Below, one piece after another: positions 13,972 to 20,268 of a DNA stretch of 20,268 nt. Every line of letters starts with the position of its first letter. Within the stretch, counting starts at the first letter, position 1. Location of the stretch: NCBI GenBank assembly GCA_041617635.1, contig JBFJOO010000079.1, positions 1 through 20,268 of the forward strand, given 5' to 3'. The stretch comes from JAABRB01 sp041617635 (GTDB lineage: Bacteria > Pseudomonadota > Gammaproteobacteria > Burkholderiales > SG8-39). The notes beneath the pieces were generated by a model. It made no database searches and was not told the DNA's origin. It saw nothing but the letters and a program-made list of their open reading frames with translations. The position numbers and the translations under genes are program-made.

Positions 13972-16722
13972 TCACTGGGTCGATTTATGCGACGCCTGCG
14001 TCGCGCTCGCGTCGAAGTCCCCTGCCTTGACCACCGACAGCCGGTCGAGGGCGAAGTGGCGCCGCAGCGCTGCGTTCACCTCCGCGGCTTTCAAGGAAGC
14101 GATGCGGGCCTCGAACTCCTCGTCCCACTTGAACGTCCGACCCAGGTCGAGGTAGTTGCACAGGCGGGAAGCGAGCGCGGCGTCGGAGTTGCGCGCGAGA
14201 TGGCGCCGCTTCAGCAATCCCTTCGCGGCATCCGTCACCTCCTGGTCGGTGAACCCTTCTTCCAGTGCGCGCTTGATTTCCTCGCGCACCGCGGTTTCCA
14301 GCCGCGCACGGTTTTGGGGAGCGTAAATCGCCGATACGCCGAATTCCCCCGCCGCGTCGCGCGATCCTGCCGTCAACCAGGAGCCGACGCTGTAGGAGAG
14401 CCCGTCCTGCTCGCGGATTCGCCGCCAGAGGCGCGAGTCGGACGAGCCGCCGATGAGATAGTTGCCCAGCACGAGGGCCGGGAAATCGGCGTTGTCGTCA
14501 CGGAGCGGGAGGTTGAAGCCCGCGCGGTAGACGGCATTCGCCTTGTCTGGCGTGACGATGTCCTGGGTTATTGCGGCCGCATCGAAGTAGCGGGTCGCAA
14601 TGCGCTCGTATGGCGACGGCGTCTTCCAGCTTCCGAGCAATTCCTCGGCAAGGGGTGCCACCTCACCCGGATCGAAATCGCCCACCACTGCGAGCTCGCT
14701 GTGGGAGGCGCCGAGAAAATCCGCGTGGCAGCGCCGCGCGTCTTCGAGCGTGACCGCCGAGATTTCCGCGGCGCGCTCCTCGAGCGTCGGCGTGTAGAGC
14801 CAGTGGCCGTCCGGGTAGGGATTTAGATGGCGGCTGATGGAGCGGCCGGCGCGTACGGAGGGGTCGTTCTTCTGCACGTCGATCGATGTGAGCATCGATT
14901 TCTTGACTTGGGCGAACTCGCTCTCGGGGAACGACGGCTCACGCAGCATTTCCGCGGTAATGCGCAGTGCCTCCGGAAAGCTCGCGCGCACAGTGCTGAT
15001 CGAGGCGCCGCTGATGCTGACAGATACATCGGCGCGCAACCTGTCGAGCGCATCGCTCAGCTGGGCGCGTGTGCGCTTCGCCGTGCCGCGCGAAAGCATG
15101 GCGCTCGCGACGTTGCAGGCTGCGCTGCGCCCCATCGTGCCCCGCTCGTCGCCCCAGCGCAGGACCAGCACCGCGTTCACCTTCTCGCCGCGGGTGCGCT
15201 TCGGCAGCATCGCGAGCTTCATCCCGCCGGGCAGCTCGCGCCGAACCAGCCGCGCCTCCAGGTTTGCCGGGGTCGGATCGAACGCCTCGCCGGCGGCGAC
15301 CGTCTCCGGCCCCGAGAAATCCTTGAGCAATGCGCGCACGTCGGGGACGGGCGGCATGGCGACGCGCGTCGGCTTCGCCGTCGGAATGAAGAGCCCGAGC
15401 GTGCGGTTCTCCGGCCGCAGATAGGTCGTGGCGATGCGCTGGACATCTTCTCGCGTCGCCTTGTCGACCCGATCCTGGTACCAGAAGAGCAGCCGCCAGT
15501 CGCCCATCGCCACGAATTCGGACAGCGTGATCGCCAGCGCGCGCGAGTTGGTGAGCAGGTCCTTGATGTCGTTCTGCAGCTTCACCCGCGCACGGTGCAG
15601 CTCCTCGTCGGTGACGGGAGCGCTCGCGAATCCCTCGATTACCCCGAGGAGCGTTTCGCGGGCGTCCTCGAGCGACTGTCCCTTCGGCACGGCTGCGCCG
15701 AAATACGCCGATCCCGCTTCGCGGGTCTGGCGCTCGATACCGAAGGATGACGTCGCCTTGCCGGTCTCGACCAGCGCCTTGTGCAGCCGGCCGGACGGTC
15801 GGTTCGTGAGGACCTGAGTGAGTAGGTCGACGGCGGCGAAGTCCGGGTCAGACCCCGGGGGCATGTGGTACATGGCGGCGACAAGCTGCACTTCGCCCAC
15901 GCGTCGCAGCACCACCCGGCGCTCGCCGTCCTGCGGCGGCTCGGTCGTGTAGGTCTGGTGCAAGACGCGCGCGGGCCGCGGAATCGGCGCGAAATGCTTG
16001 TGCACGAGCTCCAGCGCTCGCTCCGGCTCGAATCGGCCGGCAATCACGAGCGTCGCGTTGTCCGGCTGATAGTACTTGCGATAGAAATCCTGTAGCCGCT
16101 CGATCGGCACGTTCTCGATGTCGGAGCGCGTGCCGATGACCGAGCGCCCATAGTTGTGCCAGTGGTAGGCGGTGCCGATCATGCGATCGCGCAGCAGGCT
16201 GAACGGGCTGTTCTCGCCCGATTCGAACTCGTTGCGGACCACGGTCATCTCGCTTTCGAGGTCCGCTTTTGAAACCTTCGAGTTCACCATTCGATCGGCT
16301 TCGAGGTCGAGCAGCGCAGCCAGATTTTCCTCGCTCGACGGGAAGGTGCCGAAGTAGTTCGTGCGATCGTACGAGGTCGTGCCGTTGTAGCGCACCCCGC
16401 GTTTCAGGAACTCGCCTTTGATGTTCTCGTGCCGCGGGGTGCCCTTGAAGAGCATGTGCTCGAGCAGGTGGGCCATGCCCCGCTCGCCGTAGCCTTCGTG
16501 CCGCGATCCCACCAGGTAGGTGATCGCCACGGTGGTCGTGTCCTGCGACGCGTCCGGGATCAGCAGCACCTGGAGGCCGTTCGGGAGCCGATATTCGCTG
16601 ATGCCCGCCAGCGTAGGCCCCGCGGAAAAGCCCTGCGGGAGCAACTCCTTGGCAGCGGATTCGGCACCCGCGACCAAGGGCAGGGCAAGGAGGGCGGCGG
16701 CAAACCAGCGCAAGATCGACAT
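13972..16722 (-). CDS. Periplasmic two-domain M16 zinc metallopeptidase
   Basis: Predicted exported insulinase/pitrilysin-family peptidase of 916 residues. Residues 1-20 are a signal peptide (MSILRWFAAALLALPLVAGA), with cleavage likely after Ala20. The inverted zinc motif HLLEH (His85, Glu88, His89) is followed by the third ligand Glu165 in VVRNEFE at the expected 76-residue distance. The second M16 half (from about residue 500) lacks a zinc site but keeps the Arg/Tyr substrate-site region SRLWRRIREQDGLSYS. Both halves are fused in one chain, as in PqqL-like proteins. ATG 16722 was chosen for the signal peptide and GAGGG upstream; the open frame extends 12 codons further. A TAGAAT -10-like box (16770-16765, minus) precedes it. 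Confidence 0.93.
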   Translation of the reverse strand: MSILRWFAAALLALPLVAGAESAAKELLPQGFSAGPTLAGISEYRLPNGLQVLLIPDASQDTTTVAITYLVGSRHEGYGERGMAHLLEHMLFKGTPRHENIKGEFLKRGVRYNGTTSYDRTNYFGTFPSSEENLAALLDLEADRMVNSKVSKADLESEMTVVRNEFESGENSPFSLLRDRMIGTAYHWHNYGRSVIGTRSDIENVPIERLQDFYRKYYQPDNATLVIAGRFEPERALELVHKHFAPIPRPARVLHQTYTTEPPQDGERRVVLRRVGEVQLVAAMYHMPPGSDPDFAAVDLLTQVLTNRPSGRLHKALVETGKATSSFGIERQTREAGSAYFGAAVPKGQSLEDARETLLGVIEGFASAPVTDEELHRARVKLQNDIKDLLTNSRALAITLSEFVAMGDWRLLFWYQDRVDKATREDVQRIATTYLRPENRTLGLFIPTAKPTRVAMPPVPDVRALLKDFSGPETVAAGEAFDPTPANLEARLVRRELPGGMKLAMLPKRTRGEKVNAVLVLRWGDERGTMGRSAACNVASAMLSRGTAKRTRAQLSDALDRLRADVSVSISGASISTVRASFPEALRITAEMLREPSFPESEFAQVKKSMLTSIDVQKNDPSVRAGRSISRHLNPYPDGHWLYTPTLEERAAEISAVTLEDARRCHADFLGASHSELAVVGDFDPGEVAPLAEELLGSWKTPSPYERIATRYFDAAAITQDIVTPDKANAVYRAGFNLPLRDDNADFPALVLGNYLIGGSSDSRLWRRIREQDGLSYSVGSWLTAGSRDAAGEFGVSAIYAPQNRARLETAVREEIKRALEEGFTDQEVTDAAKGLLKRRHLARNSDAALASRLCNYLDLGRTFKWDEEFEARIASLKAAEVNAALRRHFALDRLSVVKAGDFDASATQASHKSTQ

Positions 16723-16778
16723 TAAAACCCTCGATTGTGGTAGGGGCATTCGACCCAAAACGTGATTCTACTGATAAC

Positions 16779-17108
16779 TCATCCCCCTAGAAAGTTCCGT
16801 GCCAAGTGCAGTGCGGCCATGCCGGCAACGATGGTTGCGAGCGGATTCCTGGTCACGACGGCGAAGCTGACTGCCGCGCAGCCCGCGACCAGCTTCGCAT
16901 TGCGCAAACCGATATCGAGCGAGCCGCCGTCGAAGGCGAGTTCCGGCACGACCAGCGCGGTGAAGACCGCGGCCGGAACGAACCGCAGCGCCCGCTGGAC
17001 GAAGCCGGGCAGCTTGACGCGATGGAGCCAGAGGACGAACGATGCCCGCGGCACAAAACTCGCCGTGGCGAGCAACCCGATCAGCGCGAGCGCGGTCAGC
17101 GTGTCCAT
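16779..17108 (-). CDS. azlD: Branched-chain amino acid exporter small subunit (AzlD family)
   Basis: 109-residue membrane protein with three to four helices, beginning MDTLTALALIGLLATASFVPRASF. It carries the family pattern LPGFVQRALRFVPAAVFTALVVPEL and a C-terminal NPLATIVAGMAALHLAR. In characterised pairs AzlC and AzlD together export branched-chain amino acids or analogues; the substrate here is inferred. The start ATG 17108 overlaps the azlC 3' end by 13 bases, so translation is likely coupled. The frame is open far upstream, but only this C-terminal part is AzlD; the upstream part is azlC read in another frame. The M16 gene follows 56 bases later. Confidence 0.9.
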   Translation of the reverse strand: MDTLTALALIGLLATASFVPRASFVLWLHRVKLPGFVQRALRFVPAAVFTALVVPELAFDGGSLDIGLRNAKLVAGCAAVSFAVVTRNPLATIVAGMAALHLARNFLGG

Positions 17109-17779
17109 CGTTCCGCGATCACTCCCGCCGCGACACCGGCGATGGCCGCAGCGATGAGCCCGAGGCGGTACGGCAGATCGACCGCCGCGATCGCGGTGAT
17201 TCCGGCCGCGAATGCGGCGGCGGCGGCTGCGCGGTCCCGGATCGAGGCCACTGCGAGGGCTGTGAAGGTCAGGACGACCACGAACTCCAGCGACCAGCTG
17301 GCGGGAATGCCGGCGCCGACGACGATCCCCGCGATCGTGGCGGCCTCCCACGTGATCCAGATCGCGGTGCACGCGCCCAGGTAATACTCGGCGTGCGCAG
17401 GAGCGGTCGGCTGCGACGCGATACGCGCGATGGTGTGCGCGTAACCGTTGTCGGACAGGAAGTAGCTGGCCAGCCAGCGCGCGCGTGGGCGCAGGCTCTG
17501 GAGATGCGGGGCAATCGACAGGCTGTAGAGCATGAACCGCAGGTTGAGGATCAGGCCGGCGAGAAAGATGACTCCGAGCGGCGCGCCGGCCGTGATGAGC
17601 TGCAGCGCCGCGAGCTGAGCCGTCCCGGCATAGACGACGACGGACATCATGACGGCGAGCCACGGGGAAAGCCCGGCGCCGACCATCGCCACGCCGCTGA
17701 TGGCACCGAATGCCGCGACACCCGGGAGCACGGGCAGGCAGGCTCGCAGGCCGGCGCGGAAGTGCGGGGAGCGGATCAA
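17096..17779 (-). CDS. azlC: Branched-chain amino acid exporter large subunit (AzlC family)
   Basis: Inner-membrane permease partner of AzlD, 227 residues from TTG 17779. The conserved opening FRAGLRACLPVLPGVAAFG is followed by SVVVYAGTAQLAALQL, LILNLRFMLYSLSIAPHL and FLSDNGYAH, all family hallmarks, and further hydrophobic helices. The start is uncertain. The frame runs open to a TTG at 17947, but that extension lies in the htpG promoter region and is Arg/Gly-rich. The next in-frame Met is inside helix 1-2. TTG 17779 gives a family-like length but lacks a clear Shine-Dalgarno. Divergent from htpG with 179 bases between. Confidence 0.88.
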   Translation of the reverse strand: MIRSPHFRAGLRACLPVLPGVAAFGAISGVAMVGAGLSPWLAVMMSVVVYAGTAQLAALQLITAGAPLGVIFLAGLILNLRFMLYSLSIAPHLQSLRPRARWLASYFLSDNGYAHTIARIASQPTAPAHAEYYLGACTAIWITWEAATIAGIVVGAGIPASWSLEFVVVLTFTALAVASIRDRAAAAAAFAAGITAIAAVDLPYRLGLIAAAIAGVAAGVIAERWTR

Positions 17780-17899
17780 CGGTGGCCAGTAGGTCGGTCG
17801 CGCACGGGACGCGTCCGACGGCCCCGTGAAACGCTGCGATCTTAGCAGGGCAAGCGCCAGCGCCTCATGCCGCCCGGCTCCGCAGCAGGCAAATAGGCC

Positions 17900-17928
17900 C
17901 TTGAAAACCGGGCGCGAGCCCCCAAACT
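17900..17928 (+). promoter_or_regulatory. Sigma-32 (RpoH) heat-shock promoter of htpG
   Basis: CTTGAAA (17900-17906) is an exact match to the sigma-32 -35 element. After a 13-base spacer comes CCCCAAACT (17920-17928), close to the CCCCATnT -10. It lies about 30 bases upstream of the htpG start and the gene is a classic heat-shock target. Established knowledge supplies the consensus; the match is read directly. Confidence 0.75.
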
Positions 17929-17958
17929 CGACTGGTCGGCCAACCAAGGGGGGAGAGC

Positions 17959-19878
17959 GTGTCCGCGACGGTGAAGGAGACCCTGAGCTTCCAGACCGAG
18001 GTGAAGCAGCTGCTTCACCTCATGATCCATTCGCTGTACAGCAACAAGGAGATCTTCCTGCGCGAGCTCATCTCGAACGCGTCGGATGCCGCGGACAAGC
18101 TGCGCTTCGAAGCGCTCTCCAATCCCGCGTTGCTCGGCGAAGAGACGGACCTTCGCATTCGCGTCACCGTTGACCCGGAAGCCCGGACGATCACCGTCTC
18201 GGACAACGGTGTCGGCATGTCCCGTGACGAGGTGGTGACGAATCTGGGCACGATCGCGAGGTCGGGGACGCGCGAATTTCTTGCCACGCTCACCGGCGAC
18301 CAGGCGAAGGACGCGCACCTCATCGGGCAGTTCGGCGTCGGGTTCTACTCGTCGTTCATCGTCGCGGACCGCGTGACGCTCAAGACCCGTCGCGCCGGAC
18401 TTACGGAGAGCGAGGCGGTGGGTTGGGAGTCGGGCGGGGAGGGCGACTACACCTTGGAGAGCGCGGCGAAGGCTGGCCGCGGGACGGACGTCATCCTGCA
18501 TCTGCGTGAGGGCGAGGACGAGCTTCTCGACGACGCGCGGCTGAGGCAGATCATCCGGCGCTATTCCGACCACATCGCGATTCCGATCCTGATGAAGAAG
18601 CGGGTATGGGACGAGGCGAAGAAAGCGTACCGCACGACGGAAGAGGACGAGACCGTCAATCAGGCGAGCGCGCTGTGGGCGCGCCCGAAGTCCGAGATCA
18701 CCGAGGAGCAGTACCAGGAGTTCTACAAGCATGTCGCGCACGATTTCGAAGCGCCGCTCGCCTGGGCTCACAACCGGGTCGAGGGCCGCCAGGAATATAC
18801 GCAGCTGCTCTACATTCCCTCCCACGCGCAGTTCGATCTGTGGGATCGCACGAGCCGCAAGGGACTCAAGCTCTATGTGCGACGCGTGTTCATCATGGAC
18901 GATGCGGAGGCGCTGCTGCCCGCCTACCTGCGTTTCGTCCGCGGCGTCGTCGACTCCAACGACCTGCCGCTGAACATCTCGCGGGAGATCCTGCAGGAGT
19001 CGCGCGACGTCGAGGCGATTCGCGCGGGCTGCGCACGCCGCGTGCTCGCGACCCTCGAGGAGCTGGCCGCGAGCGAGCCGGAGAAATACGCGTCCTTCTG
19101 GAAGGAGTTCGGACGGGTGCTGAAGGAGGGCGTCGGCGAGGATCACGCCAACCGCGAACGGATCGCGAAGCTGCTGCGCTTCGCCTCGACGCACTCCGAC
19201 GCCGAGGACGAGAACGTCTCGCTCGCGGACTATGTCGCGCGGATGAAGGCGGGGCAGGAGGCCGTCTACTATGTCACCGCCGAGTCGTTCCTCGCCGCGC
19301 GGAACAGCCCCCACCTCGAGATGTTTCGCGCGCAAGGCGTCGAGGTGCTCCTGCTGCACGACCGGGTGGACGAGTGGGTCGTCGCGAACCTGCACCAATT
19401 CGAGGACAAGGCGCTCGTGTCGGTCGCGCGCGGCGACCTGGACCTCGGCAAGCTCGGCGGGGAAGAGGCGAAGAGCGCACAGGCGCAGCAGGCGGATGAG
19501 TTCCGGGACGTCCTCGCGCGGCTGAAGACCGTCCTGGAAAGCCGCGTGAAGGACGTGCGCGTGAGCTCCCGGCTCACGTCCTCGCCGGCATGCCTGGTCG
19601 CGGACGAGACCGATCTGGGCGGCAACCTGCAGCGGATCCTGAAGTCGGTCGGCCAGAAAGTCCCCGAGGCCAAGCCGATCCTGGAAGTGAATCCTTCGCA
19701 CCCGATCATGCAGCGTCTGAAGACCGAGGAGCGCCGCATCGACGACTGGGCGAACCTGCTCTTCGAGCAATCCCTCCTCGCCGAGGGCGGCACGCTCGAG
19801 GATCCCGCCGGCTTCGTCCGCCGCGTGAACGAACTCATGCTCGACATCGCCGGCCAAGGCACCAAGGCGCCCGAGTGA
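17959..19878 (+). CDS. htpG: Molecular chaperone HtpG (bacterial Hsp90)
   Basis: ATP-dependent cytosolic chaperone dimer, 639 residues, full length. The N-terminal GHKL ATPase domain (1 to about 230) shows the catalytic and metal pair in LRELISNASDAADK (Glu36, Asn40), the adenine-binding SDNGVGM (Asp82), and the lid GQFGVGFYS (Gly123-Gly128). The middle domain includes LPLNISREILQ with the Arg that contacts the ATP phosphate. The C-terminal dimerisation domain ends HPIMQRLKTEE...EGGTLEDPAGFVRRVNEL. The start is GTG 17959 behind a strong GGGGGGAGA site. There is no MEEVD tail, as normal for bacteria. Transcribed from its own sigma-32-like promoter. Confidence 0.97.
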   Translation: MSATVKETLSFQTEVKQLLHLMIHSLYSNKEIFLRELISNASDAADKLRFEALSNPALLGEETDLRIRVTVDPEARTITVSDNGVGMSRDEVVTNLGTIARSGTREFLATLTGDQAKDAHLIGQFGVGFYSSFIVADRVTLKTRRAGLTESEAVGWESGGEGDYTLESAAKAGRGTDVILHLREGEDELLDDARLRQIIRRYSDHIAIPILMKKRVWDEAKKAYRTTEEDETVNQASALWARPKSEITEEQYQEFYKHVAHDFEAPLAWAHNRVEGRQEYTQLLYIPSHAQFDLWDRTSRKGLKLYVRRVFIMDDAEALLPAYLRFVRGVVDSNDLPLNISREILQESRDVEAIRAGCARRVLATLEELAASEPEKYASFWKEFGRVLKEGVGEDHANRERIAKLLRFASTHSDAEDENVSLADYVARMKAGQEAVYYVTAESFLAARNSPHLEMFRAQGVEVLLLHDRVDEWVVANLHQFEDKALVSVARGDLDLGKLGGEEAKSAQAQQADEFRDVLARLKTVLESRVKDVRVSSRLTSSPACLVADETDLGGNLQRILKSVGQKVPEAKPILEVNPSHPIMQRLKTEERRIDDWANLLFEQSLLAEGGTLEDPAGFVRRVNELMLDIAGQGTKAPE

Positions 19879-19905
19879 GAAGCGCCCACGGCGAGCAAGA
19901 TGCGT

Positions 19906-19920
19906 GAGGCGAGTCGGCCC
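19906..19920. repeat. Direct repeat copy 1 (15 bases)
   Basis: GAGGCGAGTCGGCCC recurs exactly at 20181-20195, 275 bases away. Each copy lies at the outer 5' side of one of the two palindromic elements, so it may be part of the repeated unit. The last five bases overlap the outermost stem of the long palindrome. Confidence 0.7.
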
Positions 19921-20129
19921 AGGTCGAGCTGACTACCAGTAGCGGGTCAGCGGCCATGCCCGTCCGGCGCCTAGGGCCGCAAGCGTGCCCTCCTATGGGT
20001 CCCGGTTTGCGGCGGGCAGTCAACCCACGACTACCCGCGCACAAACCACCCATGACGGAGGGCGCGGCCCAAAGGCACCGGCCAGTCATTGGCCGCTGCC
20101 CCGAGATATGCGTGCACTGTGCATGGGCC
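19916..20129. repeat. Very long imperfect palindrome downstream of htpG
   Basis: Eleven stem blocks pair in perfect order around a 7-base loop (20022-20028). Inner to outer: AGTC 20018-20021/20029-20032; GCGGG 20012-20016/20034-20038; GGTTTG 20004-20009/20042-20047; ATGGGT 19995-20000/20048-20053; GCCCTCC 19987-19993/20057-20063; GGGCCGC 19974-19980/20064-20070; GCCT 19969-19972/20073-20076; CCGG 19964-19967/20078-20081; CAGCGGCCA 19948-19956/20090-20098; CGGG 19943-19946/20100-20103; GGCCCA 19916-19921/20124-20129. That is 62 paired positions; TGCGT/ACGCA (19901-19905/20141-20145) may extend it. It fills most of the gene-free stretch 19879-20268. No T-run follows, so a simple terminator is unlikely. 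Family unknown. Confidence 0.85.
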
Positions 20130-20180
20130 CAGGAAAACCGACGCACTTTTCAGCAGCTGATTGCGGCACGGCGTTTCGTC

Positions 20181-20195
20181 GAGGCGAGTCGGCCC
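20181..20195. repeat. Direct repeat copy 2 (15 bases)
   Basis: Exact second copy of GAGGCGAGTCGGCCC (first at 19906-19920), placed 17 bases before the second palindromic element. Confidence 0.7.
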
Positions 20196-20212
20196 CGGGG
20201 CGGGCGATTTGT

Positions 20213-20268
20213 GCCGCAGTCCTCCGTGGCGGGTGGTTTGTTGCGCCCAGTCGTGTGTTGACTGGGCG
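20213..20268. repeat. Second palindromic element of the same family, cut by the window end
   Basis: It contains the same block order as the long palindrome's left arm: GCCGC (20213-20217), CTCC, GGGT, GGTTTG (20235-20240), then a perfect 9-pair hairpin CGCCCAGTC (20244-20252) / GACTGGGCG (20260-20268) with loop GTGTGTT. Read on the opposite strand it aligns along about 55 bases with 20012-20068: AGTCAAC-CACGACT, ACAAACCACCC, ACGGAGG, GCGGC. The first loop (AACCCAC) is nearly the complement of this one, so by loop the two copies are inverted. The right arm lies beyond the window. Confidence 0.8.

Noticed and set aside
17109..17663. Long upstream frame continuous with azlD
   Set aside because: This is azlC read in the wrong frame; only the segment from ATG 17108 has AzlD character.
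17780..17947. N-terminal extension of azlC to TTG 17947
   Set aside because: It covers the htpG promoter and ribosome binding site region and encodes an Arg/Gly-rich stretch unlike AzlC N-termini.
19956..20261. Open + strand frame of 101 codons downstream of htpG
   Set aside because: It reads straight through both palindromic elements, has no ribosome binding site and no recognisable protein pattern; its openness is expected in GC-rich DNA.
19906..20268. Integron attC sites or an integron cassette boundary
   Set aside because: Long bulged palindromes recall attC, but I find no GTTRRRY/RYYYAAC pair at the element ends and there is no integrase in the window.
19901..20268. Retron msr/msd or CRISPR array
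   Set aside because: There is no reverse transcriptase or cas gene in view, and the repeats are two structured elements of unequal size without regular short spacers.

Overview
The window is GC-rich, densely coding bacterial chromosome. It most resembles a betaproteobacterium: the NuoI, NuoK and NuoL proteins read like that class, and a NUDIX hydrolase gene sits directly behind nuoN. The class assignment is an inference from protein character and gene order, not from a database match.

Layout. Bases 1-7865 are the distal half of the complex I (NADH:quinone oxidoreductase) operon on the + strand: nuoH (5' end outside the window), nuoI, nuoJ, nuoK, nuoL, nuoM and nuoN. A NUDIX hydrolase and an endonuclease/exonuclease/phosphatase-fold protein follow on the same strand (7872-9447). 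A minus-strand cluster (9449-11994) reads in transcription order: MetY-type sulfhydrylase, alpha/beta hydrolase, small tail-anchored coiled-coil protein. Then come a + strand MFS transporter and greB (12180-13953), a minus-strand cluster azlC, azlD and a periplasmic M16 peptidase (17779-13972), and htpG on the + strand behind a sigma-32-type heat-shock promoter. The last 390 bases hold no credible gene.

How the genes work together. NuoH, J, K, L, M and N are the membrane arm of complex I and carry the proton path; NuoI carries two [4Fe-4S] clusters in the connecting arm. MetY would make homocysteine from an activated homoserine. AzlC/AzlD are a branched-chain amino acid exporter pair. GreB rescues backtracked RNA polymerase, and HtpG is the bacterial Hsp90. 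These are ordinary housekeeping genes and no defence, phage or secretion system is visible.

What is unusual lies between the genes. (1) The nuo operon is interrupted by three long structured spacers. Those at nuoI-nuoJ and nuoL-nuoM share the same sequence blocks and so look like two copies of one repeat: a short form with one stem, and a long form whose outer stem encloses two perfect hairpins. The nuoI-nuoJ spacer also carries a terminator-like hairpin plus T-run inside the operon. (2) Downstream of htpG there is a very long imperfect palindrome (19916-20129, at least 62 paired positions in 11 stem blocks, 7-base loop). The window ends inside a second element built from the same blocks (20213-20268), and a 15-base direct repeat precedes both. 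I do not recognise this family.
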